DNA of 64,000 nt from Nematopogon swammerdamellus. Its lineage: Eukaryota; Arthropoda; Insecta; Lepidoptera; Adelidae. The translations under genes and the position numbers were made by a program. The stretch spans positions 10,995,347 through 11,059,346 of the forward strand of contig OX336355.1 of the NCBI GenBank assembly GCA_946902875.1. Direction: 5' to 3'. Each line of letters starts with the position of its first letter. Within the stretch, counting starts at the first letter, position 1. This document shows, in pieces, positions 9,625-21,210 of this stretch. Below the pieces are notes generated by a model. It had not been told where the DNA came from. It ran no database searches and saw nothing but the letters and a program-made list of their open reading frames with translations.

Positions 9625-11095
9625 AATTGTATCCATATGCACACAATGGCCTTTTGCGCCAATTTGACTTTAGTAGTCGTCATTTTGTTTGTTGCGGCTT
9701 GCTTGTTTTGTTCGTTGCGTTAGTACTTGCTTAGATTTTATGCAAAAGTTGTCTGTACAAGTACTGTAAGACTATGTTAATTAACAGTTTTCTTGCCTTG
9801 TTATTTACTATTCTTTATGTACATTTGCATAAACATGGGTGAAAAAAATTCAAGTAAATATTGCCATTTTGTAAACGTACAGTTGTACATAAATATGTAA
9901 AATATCATAAGGAGTGTTATTTGTGGGATAATTTGTATTAAATTAAATTAAATGTGTTTATTCCTTTATGATGGTTTTATTTTACATATGACTATCCCAA
10001 CTTCTCGGTAAGATATCCTTTGACGCATATCAAAGAAAAAGATTTGTTATGTTTGCATTGTTCAATATACAGTACAGGGAATTTGAATTTGACTAATATT
10101 GAAATTTAGGATAGAGGTTCTGCCTGATAGCTTAAAAATTTTCCCTTGTACGCATAGTTTTACAGACATTATGACCCATATTTTATTTTTACCATTTTAT
10201 TTGTATGAGTCATGGGTTGGTGATACAATTTTTATTTTGTAAATAGGTATAGTTTAACACAATGTTTCGGGAGATAGATCTTAGACTTTTGCTAGCTACG
10301 CGTCACCGAGCATACCTCCTTGCTACGCGTGAATAAAAACAAAGATTATATAGACATTGGTGACATTTAAGAAAATAATTCCAAAATATTTTTACACAAT
10401 TTCGATCTTTCGTAATATAAATTGTTTAATTAAAAAAAAATATCAATATGCCAGCGTTATAGGCAATTTCCCGTCATCGGGCCATTTAGATAAAAGTTTT
10501 ATGGGGAATGCGTAATTTGGTTTTATGTTTTTTAATACTAGCATTGTTCATTACTTATAAGTTTATTTATGGAGAAATAAACATCTGAATATTTATTAAA
10601 TAAATATACATACAATTATAGTAATAACTGTATTTTCAATTCACTGTACTAATCTTTGATGTCCACAAAGTACATAGCAATAACGTATGTACTCGTACGT
10701 AGGTATGTTCGTTGTGTACATAGAATAGGTTATATACACATGCGATAATATCAGTACACAAGGAAAGGACCAGATGTTTATCTTGGTCCGTCTTTGATCT
10801 CAGCGGGGGACCTAAGCAAATATCTACTCTGATCTAACTAAATATTATTTCCTTCAGATGACACCATTGCTCATACCCTTTGTATGAAATACCTTTGACA
10901 TAATTCGAAGTATTTCTAATTCATTTACCACTAGTAATACACAGAATAATTAGTAATAGATATTTTATTAAAATTAAACATGTTTTACTACTAGACATTT
11001 TTGTTGAATAAATTTTAGATATTTAGTTATGTTATAAAGTTTTTCCTACACTTAATCAAACCTATTGTTTGTCATAATATATGCAGTATATTTCT
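9625..11095. other. No gene seen; AT-rich
   Basis: About 1.5 kb of AT-rich sequence without a recognisable element, hairpin or substantial open frame. Confidence 0.4.
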
Positions 11096-11099
11096 TAAG

Positions 11100-11430
11100 G
11101 GATAAGGACAAGATGCCGTGCTAAAGGTTGACGGGCTCGCCACCTCTCACCTTGGCACGGTACTTCCACCGAGTCATGCAGTAGGTGGGTCTTCGTGCCT
11201 TACTTGCTGCTTGATCGATTGAATCTTGTTCGAATACTTTGCGAAACGTGGTGGTCGGTGTTGCGCTGTACCAGAGTTCTTGCAGCACAACACCGATTAC
11301 TATGCTTACCCCGAGTGTCGGGATTCAGCGTGTGTGATATGTATGTATGTATTTCTTTCCGCCCCTCACTTAGCAGTTGTCATGCCCCAAAGGTATTGTT
11401 AGGCATTAAGTGTTACCTTTTGCCTATATT
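11100..11430 (+). mobile_element. Family E repeat copy
   Basis: The longest copy in this part of the window: GATGCCGTGCTAAAGG, CACCTTGGCACGGTACTTCC, GGTGGGTCTTCGTGCCTTAC, ending near an AATAAA (about 11440). The 67- to 82-codon frame over it is not conserved between copies. Confidence 0.55.
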
Positions 11431-11459
11431 TAGAGTGCAATAAATATGCAATACCTGCG

Positions 11460-11689
11460 CGGTGAGTGTTTCGCTCACGGACAGCTCTACGTCGCCTGCT
11501 CCCCCGTGAGTTCCGCGCGCAACCTGTACTTGCTCGCTCCTGGGGCAAGGACAATAAACAAACTGCTACGCGAGCAGTTGTAATGCACAGAGACGTTAGA
11601 AGCTGTGATCAAGCTACAAAATTATTCAATAACGTTACGAACTGGCAAAAGTCGAACTGCACCCGAGCGGAGCCGGGTACTGCAGCTAG
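11460..11689 (+). mobile_element. Possible Helitron 3' end
   Basis: The segment closes with CCGAGCGGAGCCGGG…CTAG at 11686-11689 followed by T, matching the GC-rich hairpin plus CTAG|T end of the other Helitron-like elements here. The 5' end is not identified. Confidence 0.35.
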
Positions 11690-11819
11690 TAGAAATAAAA
11701 AGTCAACACGAATTTAGAGTTAAGTAGCGAGTTATGGATTTAAACGCGGTTCCCACAGTCAACGGGTACTAGGATGAATGAAATGGAAACATAATTAGGT
11801 AAACGAATCTCTGCATGTG

Positions 11820-12033
11820 TCAGTGGTTCCCTTCGGTCGTGCCGGCTACACTGAACTGGACGGAAAACACAAACTTTTTACATAGCCGTTTCGACCGACC
11901 TTTCATTCAGTGCGGTGGTATCAACCCGGGCGGGTTGAACCCTACCACCTAGTAATATAAGAAGGGAGTCATATCCCTTAGTCGCCTTTTACGACATACA
12001 CGGGGAGAGATGCAGTGGGGCTATTCTTTTAAA
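11820..12033 (-). mobile_element. Family D copy joined to the 23-bp minisatellite
   Basis: Reversed copy: GGTCGTGCCGGCTACACTGA, GAAGGGAGTCATATCCCTTA, GTCGCCTTTTACGACATACA, GATGCAGTGGGGCTATTCTT. It runs directly into the tandem array, whose unit corresponds to the single GGTACCGTGTGGGG motif at the same place in the copy at 43891. Confidence 0.6.
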
Positions 12034-12218
12034 GTACCGGCCCCACACGGTACAAAGTACCGGCCCCACACGGTACAAAGTACCGGCCCCACACGGTACA
12101 AAGTACCGGCCCCACACGGTACAAAGTACCGGCCCCACAAGGTACAAAGTACCGGCCCCACACGGTACAAAGTACCGGCCCCACACGGTACAAAGTACCG
12201 GCCCCACACGGTACAAAC
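12034..12218. repeat. 23-bp minisatellite, about 8 units
   Basis: Unit AAAGTACCGGCCCCACACGGTAC repeated about eight times with almost no variation (one CACAAGG variant). Within each unit GTACCG and CGGTAC are inverted repeats, so each unit can fold. The period is not a multiple of three, and the repetitive frames on both strands across it are by-products. Confidence 0.95.
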
Positions 12219-12243
12219 GTTACAAGCTGTAAACACACGTAGG

Positions 12244-12416
12244 TACAGCTCCCGGCAGTAAATAATGCGTGTCGAGATTTAGAAAGAGACAATCCGGCTG
12301 TAGAGCGTCGTCCCTGACGCACAGAGACGTAAGAGTTCGTGCGACAGGGACGACGCTCTACAACCGAATGGTCTCTTTCTAAAGCTCTACACGCATATTT
12401 GCTTCCGGCAACTGTA
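12244..12416. mobile_element. Family F palindromic MITE, copy 1
   Basis: TACAGCTCCCGGCAGTAAAT … ends CCGGCAACTGTA. The two halves (TTTAGAAAGAGACAATCCGG … TCTCTTTCTAAAG) pair around GAGACGTAAG. CAG…CTG ends flanked by TA suggest a Tc1/mariner-like element without transposase. Confidence 0.8.
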
Positions 12417-12455
12417 AGTAGGTATATGCAAATGCATTCAGTATGAAATTGCACA

Positions 12456-13384
12456 ATAGAATGAACCTATAATCGCGTGATAAAACGCTCCAATACTCAA
12501 CAGCATTCTCACGAAAACAACCGAAATAATCATAAAACACGGCCCCAAAAAATTCACCCACATCTCCGCTCCTCGAGAATTTCGCTACAAACAATTTGGC
12601 CGAAAGCAGAAAACAATTTGTCCCTACATCGTCACATAATTCGTAGCATAAAAATCCCGAAAAGACAAGAGGCCGAATGCCGAGCGCACTCGAAGATTCA
12701 AGAGGCTCCATCTGACATTTTATTTCCCTAATCAAACGGTAATGGGGAGCTTGGAGGGGTCGTCGCAGGATAGTAGACAATGGTGTGCGTAGCGTACGTC
12801 GTACTGATCCAGTGATGCGCTAGAATACGTACACCAACTAATAATACACGTTTACTATCTGTGCTACTTTGTTTTTTTGACATTGGAAATGTCTTTTCGT
12901 TCGCTCCAGTGTAGGCTCTGATTTCACGAAAAAGGGCGATCCCCTTATATCTCGGAGAGTTGTGAAGATACGATATTCAGAAAAGGCTCAAAAGACGCGT
13001 ATTGATGAGAGCTGTAAGGTGCAGAAAGAATTATTCGAGAAAGTAAAAAACGAAAAAAGTTACGGTCGAAATAGTGAAAAAAAAAAACATTTTTTCCGAT
13101 TTTTTTATTTTGGCGCTCGATATTTTGGAAACGAAGAATGATATAAAAAATTTGAGAAAAACTCCTCTGGACAATTAAGTCAGCTACAATTTGAGCCTAA
13201 AATAAAGACGATCGGGTCAAGGTTTTGCCCTGTAGCCTAACCTTCTTGAAAAAAGTCAAAAAGTCAGAACGACATTTTATTCGAATTCCGTAGATTCATT
13301 TCCAATGTGCTCGATAGTCGTGTGAGGCACGAAATCCATTTTTTTTTATGGAAACCTTTGGCTAAATTGTCCATTAGGACATAT
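12456..13384. other. No gene recognised
   Basis: Unique-looking sequence. A 133-codon minus frame (12379-12780) overlaps the MITE and has no known motif. 12880-13380 is AT-rich with poly(A) stretches. Confidence 0.35.
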
Positions 13385-13389
13385 GTATG

Positions 13390-13500
13390 TATTAAAATAT
13401 GTGATGTCAGGCCATGACCCTTGGTGAACTAGATGCCATGTAAGTGCTATCCTTCAGTCTCGCCGGCTCGGGTTAAACCCTACCACCTAGTAAGGTAATT
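13390..13500 (-). mobile_element. Family D fragment
   Basis: GATGTCAGGCCATGACCCTT through CGGGTTAAACCCTACCACCT, internally deleted compared with 46119-46380. It stops abruptly at CACCTAGTA, where the LTR-like block begins. Confidence 0.5.
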
Positions 13501-13504
13501 TATT

Positions 13505-14460
13505 TGGTTTGAGACGAAAAAGGGGAACTTAAATAAGAAATACGGCTCAGAAATATAGTTGTCGTTTATTTAATGTAACACAAAAATTAATATATAAAAA
13601 GACAGGGTGTGAGTTTTCAGAATCACTTGAGCATCGTAGGGGTGACGACCGAGCTAATCGATTAGAGCTATAATTCTATCCGAGAACTTAGCTTCGGAAG
13701 GGGAGACGAAGGTCTTCGCAGGAAGGCCGACACGAAGCCTCCGACGCGTCGCTCGATCTCCACCCTCTTGACAATGTTCTGCTTCGGAACAGCCGGACGA
13801 GGAGTAAAGCCCGGGTAGCTCGTACCGGCTATGCCGAGCAGACGATGCAGGCGTCCTCGGACGGAGAACGTAGAAGCGTAGAAACTTGGCAGTCTACGTG
13901 TACGTAGAAGGATCTACGTGCAGACGTAGAAGCTGTTCACACACACACACAAACACACACACATTAAATAATGTACACATATCAAGGTGCCCTGTGGATG
14001 GGAAGAGAGAAAATACACGGATGGGCGTTATATGTTTCGTGCGTGAAGCGCAACGACAACCGCTAGGCCGGCGGTGTCTCACAAGCGACAGGCAAGGCAG
14101 AGCTGAAGAGAGTGTAATGTTACCCGTAACCCTGGCTGTGGGGACTCCTCTCTCAACGCTGAGATGAACGGCTGGAAACGTCCGACGGCAGCGGTGGTAC
14201 AGCGCCGCGGCTCGTTGACAGTGGCACGGTCGCGAGGGAAACTAGTGTAACTCACGGCGGCAGATCGAGCGCGTAATATTTTATCTTGCAGCGGAGAATT
14301 ATTTAACAGAAGAAGTGAAGTCTTGGTTGACTGAGTACCGCTTTTATAGGTGACAGCGCGCGTTTGTGGTGTGGCTGCGGAATGAAGTCGGCTAGCACGC
14401 AATGACGCGCACTGTATGTGGTTACCTGAATCTAAGTGGCTGAAGGCCTGTAACACCATT
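13505..14460 (-). repeat. Possible minus-strand LTR or transcription unit
   Basis: On the minus strand there is a TATA box (CCTATAAAAG, 14350-14341) followed by TACTCAGTC, then about 750 bp of GC-richer sequence and an AATAAA (about 13573-13568). That order resembles an LTR (promoter to poly(A) signal). The ends are not confirmed and no partner copy is in the window. A CA-repeat lies at about 13939-13960. The 126-codon frame 14079-14459 (minus) has no recognisable motif. Confidence 0.35.
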
Positions 14461-15680
14461 TGTTGATAATAATGGACCTCTACTAGGGGTCCTCCGATGA
14501 TGTCTGAATTAATATGTAAGATAAATACAACCGAGGTGAATGTGAATTCCCGTCTATTTGGGATATATTTTAACCGCCTGGCAACCCATTAATCAACACC
14601 GCGATGTGCTGTGTTGCCAAATACAGCAAACAGAAATTCCATACTGGCGCTTCCGATCTTTTTCGTTACGTCAAACAATATATAATTTTAGTATGGGCTG
14701 ACAGCGGAAAGAGATCGTGGAAATTCACGCTCGGTAAATGATGCAATAATGTGTGCTCGGTTACGTAGTGAGAGTGTAGTACGCCGAGATATGTGTGATT
14801 GAATTTTCAGAAATGTAGGTTGGCAGTAATAATCTTCAAAATAACGGACGTCTCACGTGTAGCGTAGCCTTAGTACGGAGTATTTTCCTCCGTACTGGCA
14901 ATGTGTCTCTGACACTTCGGTAAACGGCATTTCGACAGTCCGCTATTAAAATTCACTACGTGACAGGTTGGTTATTTTTAATATTATAAAGTTTAAATAT
15001 AAAACTATGTAGAAAAACGCGATTTTAAATGTATCGCTTTAAATTTTAACCATAAATGATTGTTAAAAAAACTTTAGTATCATATCCTTTCGTACTGCTC
15101 CAATGTATTTGAGACGTTTTACCCTATCTATATGAACAAAGGTGAACTAGAAGAAACTTCTTAAAGGGTTTGAAAATAAAATATGTCCGCTAAATATGCA
15201 CCGCATGCTAATGTCCCGCGTCATATTTATTTATAGTTAAAATGTAATCACAGAAAAAAGTTGGAAATGTTCTACGCAGTCACCAGTCGAATGGCCTGAA
15301 GAAGAAGAAGCCCTGAGTATTATTGGGTCGCTTCTCCTCTCGCCGCGTCGTCACCGCTCAACAACATAATGAGAAAAAATATGTGAGCACTCGACTGTTA
15401 TGGGTTTTCTTGCAAGACACGGTGGAGCTCACGAGGCGGTAGCTGACTGACGTGGAGCTTTGGAAATTAAATGTAATCAAGTATATTTTCCATAAATACA
15501 AATTATAATGTATTTTTTTTAAACATGGAATGAAATGTAAAATTGTTCGGTGAAGTGTAAAATGGATATATCGTTAACAGTTGGTAAAAATATTATTGTC
15601 CGCGCGGCGTCGAACAGACCAGCGACCTAACTTTTATCCGATAGCGATGACGTTCAAATCTACTTACTAATGACCAATTA
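14461..15680. other. No gene seen
   Basis: AT-rich with scattered GC-rich patches. There is no convincing open frame or repeat family. Confidence 0.35.
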
Positions 15681-15682
15681 TC

Positions 15683-15800
15683 CATCAGGCCGGCATGTCA
15701 TTCGCAACCCCCGCATACGACCGAATGTCTATGGGCGTCGTTAGACACCTTATGGGTGGCTCGACACCACATGTTGCGCTTTCAATAAAAACAAAAACGA
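15683..15800 (+). mobile_element. Family B poly(A) retroposon tail
   Basis: CAGGCCGGCATGTCATTCGC, CATACGACCGAATGTCTATG, GACACCTTATGGGTGGCTCG, ending CAATAAAAACAAAAA. About nine copies of this tail occur in the window. Confidence 0.7.
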
Positions 15801-16540
15801 ATCTATAATAATAATAATCTACCGTTTTTATTTAGTTGTTGTATTAATTTTGTGTATTTTTATTGCTTTTGTAAAATTAATTTACATTTATTGTAAAAAT
15901 GTGAAATAAAGAATATATAATAACAATCAATAGGCATAGTTATATGTAAAATTGTTGTAAATAAATGAATAAAATAATAATAAATAATTTCCTAAGTACC
16001 TATCTATATAATTATTTACATAATCTATGACGACAAAAGTAGAAATATATAATATATAGATAGATTAATATGTGTATTGTAAAATATATTTGAAATATAT
16101 ATGAAAATGTGAAAACCAAAAAATGGGTAAGTATAATAAAAAAAAAATTTATAAAAAAAAAACTAATCTAACAATGTAGTGTGTAAAACAAAGAATAGAA
16201 AAAATGCTTTCTAAAAAAAATCGGCCTACGCAGAGAAAGTATATTAAGTGCTATAAACGTGCATTAAATGAACGTTACATACTATTCTATTAAAATAATC
16301 TTAACTCAATTAGATCATTCTCCTGTTTCACCCACTGTGAGTGGTGACTCAAGGGCGGCAGCTAGATTAGACACGAGAACGCTGCCTCCGGCAGAGCTTC
16401 TCATAATTCGTTTCTTCAGATACTTGCGATGTTAGCGACCAGGCCGCCCCGCCACCCACCCCCGCCCCAACATTCACGTGCACACGAGGGGTAACAATAC
16501 TGCCCTTTGTACTGGAGGCAGCTGGAGTGTAATTTTTTTA
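15801..16540. other. No gene seen; AT-rich, then a short GC-rich patch
   Basis: 15801-16310 is very AT-rich. 16320-16530 is moderately GC-rich and not recognised. Confidence 0.35.
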
Positions 16541-16790
16541 GGTTTCCGTACCCCGCGCGGAAGCCTATTACTAGTCTAATACGTCTGTCTGTCTATCTGA
16601 TTGTATCGATGGCTGTATCTTTGGTACCGTAATAGCTAGCCCGTTGAAATCTTCACAGAATATGTGTCATTTTGGCGAAAAAAAAGTGATAAATTTATAC
16701 AAGAAATGGGTTTTTTTTCAAAGGTTTTTTTTGTGGTGCAGAAACCTCGGTGCACGAGTCCGACTCGCACTTAGTCGGTTATTTTATAAT
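16541..16790 (+). repeat. Family G dispersed repeat
   Basis: GGTTTCCGTACCCCGCGCGG … CACAGAATATGTGTCATTTT … CACGAGTCCGACTCGCACTTAGTCGG. Close to the copy at 9367. Confidence 0.65.
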
Positions 16791-16814
16791 GGGAAATAGC
16801 ATCATGCCACGGAA

Positions 16815-17290
16815 ATAATTTTTTTATGTAATCCGGTATGGGTGGAAGAGTCAGAGGGCTCAAATGATCACGAGAGAGGCCGACTGGATTAGTACCATCG
16901 TACTGGACGTAAGATGCCCGCATAGCAGCTTCGATTCTGTTCTCCTCTAGTCCAGTATAGCCAGCAAACTAAAGGGAGGATTCCGGTATAATACTTTCAC
17001 GGAGGTGATATTGGTTGGTCGGAGCATGTTTTTTTTTATTATTGACAGCGCGATATATGGTGCCGAGCCACTCATAAGGTGTCTAACGACGCCCATGGAC
17101 ATTCGGTCGTATGCGGGGGTTGCGAATGCCACGCCGGCCTGACAGGTGCCCATTCACGCCCCTCTTGAAGGACCCGAGACTGTACTGTACTTGGGGGGAA
17201 ATATATTTTATGCTGTGGATACCCATACCGGATTATAAAAAAAAAGTACTTTGGCCTCTGTGTCTCAACCACTCATACCGGATTAAATAA
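16815..17290. mobile_element. Nest: SINE C fragments interrupted by a family B copy
   Basis: A reversed C fragment (ATGTAATCCGGTATGGGTGG, about 16828) is followed by a forward C body (from about 16885). This is broken after GGTCGGAGCATG (about 17029) by a reversed B copy (T-run, GGTGCCGAGCCACTCATAAG … CACGCCCCTCTTGAAGGACC). C-type sequence ending in A-runs follows (CCCATACCGGATTATAAAAA, CTCATACCGGATTAAATAAA). The B insertion is younger than the C copy it splits. Confidence 0.6.
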
Positions 17291-19235
17291 AAAATAATAA
17301 AATAATAATTTTCATTTTCTTCGTTTCATTCTACTCCCTAGCTTTCCTTTTCCCGCACTGTCCACCCCTGCGCCCACATCTCTGTAACAATTTGCCACAA
17401 TATGGCGTCCCCTTGACCAATATGCTGTTGAGAAGCTTTCTTTATTCACTTTTTGGAGCACCTACGGTTCGTTGGCCGTTCATTCGATTTGTAGAGGATT
17501 TTGCAAGTATTTTGGTTTGATACAGAGCTATTGCAGTAGTAAATAATACATGTTGTTCTTATTGATAATCGTGTCTTGAATTTATGTATGAATGTGACTG
17601 GAAGAATCGTCAGTGGTACATGCTTTTCATTTCTTTTTCATGAGACGCTGCTGGGTCGCCTGCGCCTTGTATACTATACTAGTCAACATGTTAAAATTTA
17701 TAAAACTTAAAATACATTTTGAACAAAGAGGCATACCTACCTAATCAATTTAAAATTGCGTGCTTCAAAGTCACACTCTACTTAATCCCCAAAAAATTGA
17801 AGATCATTATCGCTACCTACAGTAGTTATTAAAGCGTTAAGCCCCGACACCACATCAAAGAGACACCGCACAATATTACAGAATATTGACGTTCGTCACC
17901 CCACAGCCATAGGGTTGTATAACGAGACCAGATACACGGAACCCTCAGAATGACCGGCGTGGTAACAATGCGTGGCTGGAATATAATGCGGCGCGGCTCG
18001 CTATTGAAAAAAGTGGCTCGTGCAAGTGACAGGTCTTGATACTTTGAATAGATGTTTTATTTGAAATAAACATTGAACGCGATGTAAAAGAATGCAACGA
18101 GTTGAAAAAGGTAAAATACATTGATGCAAAAGGATGCAATCAGCTCAACAATAACGAAATATATGTGAACACTGAAATATGGACATTTGAAAACGATTGA
18201 GCAGCTTTCATAGAGAGTAAGTCTTTCTTTGTTGAAAATTCAGACACAGTGAATGAAATACTTTTTAAGCCAGATATCCGTTCGTAATTGGATGGAGCTT
18301 TAGTCATACTTGCAGAAGGTTAGTTATTTAAACCGCTGACGGCATGCAAATAAGTACTTGCTTTTGTAATTTATATTTAGGAGGTGCAGGTAAGACAATA
18401 CTAATTCGAACTTACTCATGCGGCGGAGCGGCGGCGACGCGTGGACAGTGAAACTATAATTAATATCTGTAGTGTACACGAACAGAAGTCAAAACAGAAC
18501 AAATTGTGACAAGTTCGAGTCGAGTGCAGTTTTACTGCCATATGAATGATCACATCAATAAACAATAAAAGTGTCCCAGATTTTCTTCGTGCGTACTTAT
18601 TAAAGAATCCAAGTACAATGAAATTCTTTCTTACTTGTCAGCTTAATATTTAGTCTACTTCTGGGTAATTTTCATATCCTGTATGTTACTCGGTTTGGTG
18701 CATCCACTTTCATCCGCAATCATGCTTTTCACATCGTCGGGCCAACCTCAGTTGATGTCTCTTCACGCTTCTCCGTGAAGGAGTAGTTTTGCAGTGGAGA
18801 AGGTATCAAAATCAATGTATCAATAATATTAATTCTGACTACGCGCAACCAGTACGACCCTCCAACAATGCGCGTCTCAATTGACTCGGTATCGGATGCT
18901 CTTATCTGACGCAATTTTTAAAGGAAGTAAAATTTTATTTCTTTTATCCGCGTCTTCCTGTTATTACGTATCACGGCACATCCAGTCGCGGCTGACGTTA
19001 AGCCAAACCATGTTTTGATAAAATCTATGTGCACGACTGTGATGTGGGTGCTTATATTGAGTATAGATTTTTATTAGACATATTTTGTCAAGTATAGTTG
19101 GATCAATGTTAAACAATTTAAGTTAATTTAAAATTGGGTATAAAGCTATGAATAGACTTTCGGTATCTCACCTTTGGATGTATTATTATTATTTATTTAT
19201 AGTACTGATAGCTTGAAGCTGATGCGTGAATTCAC
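17291..19235. other. No gene seen
   Basis: About 1.9 kb with only short frames (up to 64 codons) and no recognised repeat. Possibly unique host sequence. Confidence 0.35.
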
Positions 19236-19239
19236 TTTT

Positions 19240-19460
19240 TAGGGTTCCGTATCCGGTATGGGACTCTATTACTAAGCTTACGCCGTCTGTCTGTCTGTCC
19301 GAGGGCTGTATCTCTTGAACCGTTATAGGCAGCCCGTTGAAATTTTCACAGAATATGTGTTATTATGGCCGATATAACAACAATAAAAATAAGGAAAAGT
19401 AAAAAAAAAATCACAGGGGTTCCCATAGAAGAAACTAAAAAGTGTATGCGCGCCATCTAC
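19240..19460 (+). repeat. Family G, truncated
   Basis: GGTTCCGTATCCGGTATGGG, a CTGTCTGTC array, CACAGAATATGTGTTATTAT, then GCGCCATCTACCGAAAAG, which is echoed (reversed) near 36640. Confidence 0.5.
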
Positions 19461-19920
19461 CGAAAAGAGTATGATGCATAATCCGAAAGTTAGCCGAAAC
19501 CATATCGGAAAATTTCTAGTGGATAAATCCCGGTGATGTGCGTGCCAAGTCTTTCCTTACGCTGCATAAGCCTGGAAATTTAAAGAGGGAACGCTGTAAG
19601 AGTACTGGGGAAGGATCGGCAGAAATGGAGGAGATTGTTTTATTGTAAGTTAGTTAAATACTTTAGTTTGACTTTTCTTATTAATAATTACTTACTTTTA
19701 AAAAAGAAATCCAAAAATCATCCAGATGATGTAGTAATTTTCAAGTTGGACAAAAAGCGCACTCATCTCACCTCATCAATCAGAGGTGTTGCGCCGAGTG
19801 CCGCTTCCGCTGCTAATGGAAATTCCGTGTTTTCGCTCCTGGCGACTCGCCAATCGTCACCTACACGTACGGTCGCCCAATACGTGTGTGTGTGTGTGTG
19901 TAAAATACTCTAGTCTAGTA
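19461..19920. other. No gene recognised; ends in a GT-repeat
   Basis: A 92-codon plus frame (19635-19913) runs into a TG microsatellite at 19883-19900 and shows no known domain. Left unassigned. Confidence 0.3.
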
Positions 19921-19922
19921 CA

Positions 19923-20093
19923 CAGTTCCCGGCAGCAATTAATGCGTGTCGAGCTTTAGAAAGAGACCATCCGGTTGTAGAGCGTCGTCCCTGTCGCACG
20001 AACTCGCACGTCTCTGCGCGACAGGGACGACGCTCTACAACCGGATTGTCTCTTTCTAAAGGTCGGTGTTAATTATTCACTGCCGGGTATTAT
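19923..20093. mobile_element. Family F palindromic MITE, copy 2
   Basis: The best-preserved copy: CAGTTCCCGGCAGCAATTAA … AGAGCGTCGTCCCTGTCGCA / TGCGCGACAGGGACGACGCTCT … CTGCCGGGTATTATA. The arms are about 75 bp. Confidence 0.85.
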
Positions 20094-20164
20094 ACAAGCT
20101 GTGCTAGTTAGTACCTTTGGGTGTCAGGTGAATTTTAATGAACGGTACCTATGTTTTGTATTTT

Positions 20165-20470
20165 ATTGGTCAGGACCAGGATTCGAACCTGGAACTCTGT
20201 CTTGAACTCCCCCAAGTACAGTCTCGGGTCCTTCAAGAGTGGCGTGAATGGGCACCTGTCAGGCCGGCATGGCATTCGCAACCCCCGCATACGACCGAAT
20301 GTCCATGGGCGTCGTTAGACACCTTATGGATGGCTCGGCGCCAAAGGTCGCGCTGTCAATAAAAAAAAAAATTAAAAAAACTCCGTCTTGAGCCGTCAGC
20401 GCGTTACCATGTAGCCATCGGGTCGATGACGTATTCTCTCTAAATTTCAAACAGTTGATTCTTCTACATA
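20165..20470 (-). mobile_element. SINE A split by a family B insertion with target duplication
   Basis: Reversed SINE A starts with CCAGGATTCGAACCTGG (B-box GGTTCGAATCC on minus). It is interrupted by a forward B copy (about 20216-20372, ending in an A-run) and resumes at AACTCCGTCTTGAGCCGTC. The repeated AACTC(T/C)GTCTTGA on the two sides (about 20192 and 20385) is a plausible target-site duplication of about 13 bp for B. Confidence 0.7.
20216..20372 (+). mobile_element. Family B retroposon tail, full-length type
   Basis: GTACAGTCTCGGGTCCTTCA … GGCATGGCATTCGCAACCCC … GGCGCCAAAGGTCGCGCTGTC followed by poly(A). Nearly identical to the copy at 47934-48085. Confidence 0.75.
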
Positions 20471-20474
20471 TAAT

Positions 20475-20709
20475 ACAAGCTGTGCCCGCGGCTCCGCCCG
20501 CTCTCATATTTCACTTCACTGCTAACCTCATAAGCTATTTAGCGTGATAGTAAGTAGCCTATAGTTGATGGGAAGAATCAAGCTATCCGTAGAATTTTGT
20601 TTTATTAAAATCGGTTCAGTGGTTCTCGAGTTATAAGCGGACAGACAGACAGATATACACTCAGACACTCAGACAGAAAGCAGACGTTGGATTTTATTAT
20701 AGGTAAGGA
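20475..20709 (-). mobile_element. Short Helitron-like element
   Basis: On minus: starts TCCTTACC, contains GTCTGTCTGTCCGCTTATAA, ends GGCGGAGCCGCGGGCACAGC plus a mutated CTAG (CTTG). About 235 bp, non-autonomous. Copies at 47525-47750 and 48190-48414. Confidence 0.6.
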
Positions 20710-20739
20710 AGGATGTAGTAGTTATGATGCAATTTGTTG

Positions 20740-20945
20740 CGTTCAGTCAACTTGCACGATTCAATATTGAATATTTTAACCAGGAGTTTGCGTCATTACC
20801 TATTATATGTAGAAGATGCCGAATTGGCGGCTTGGCACATTGGCTGCTCAATCCGGAGTTCCAGGTTCGAATCCTGGTCGGGACGTATTTTTTCTCCTCA
20901 TTTTCGTCATTCAATCCATAAATGAAGAAATATAAAGCAGTTAAA
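20740..20945 (+). mobile_element. tRNA-derived SINE (family A relative)
   Basis: A tRNA-like head with GGCGGCTTGGCACATTGG and a perfect B-box GGTTCGAATCC (20861-20880 region) is followed by CTGGTCGGGACGTATTTTTT and a tail ATGAAGAAATATAAAGC also present at 59255-59280. It is a Pol III-type promoter relic, not a functional tRNA. Confidence 0.6.
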
Positions 20946-20967
20946 TGCTTAGTACTAACTTCTTCTC

Positions 20968-21207
20968 TTCCCTTGCCCCATACTAGGTGGTAGGCTCAAA
21001 TTGTAGCCGACTGGGTTGGTAGCACTGTACTGAGTGTAAGATGGCCGCATAGCAGAATCGGTTGTGCTCTTCTCTAGTCCAGTATAGCCAGCAATCCAGG
21101 GAAGTCTCCGGTATATCGTAGTGATAGTATATAGTATAGATATTGTATAGTCGGGGCATGTGCTTTGGCCCCTCCGACTCAGCCACCCATGCCGGATTAC
21201 ATAAAAA
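20968..21207 (+). mobile_element. SINE C, 5'-truncated, forward
   Basis: GGTGGTAGGCTCAAATTGTA … TAGTCCAGTATAGCCAGCAA … CCACCCATGCCGGATTACATAAAAAA. Part of the middle is replaced by a TATAG-rich stretch (about 21115-21150). Confidence 0.7.
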
Positions 21208-21210
21208 AGG

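Noticed and set aside
11989..12454. Several 70-141-codon frames at the 12-kb array
   Set aside because: They arise from the 23-bp minisatellite, which cycles through all frames, and from the adjacent MITE.
20817..20890. Possible tRNA gene
   Set aside because: The B-box is good but no convincing cloverleaf, and the flanks match SINE family A.
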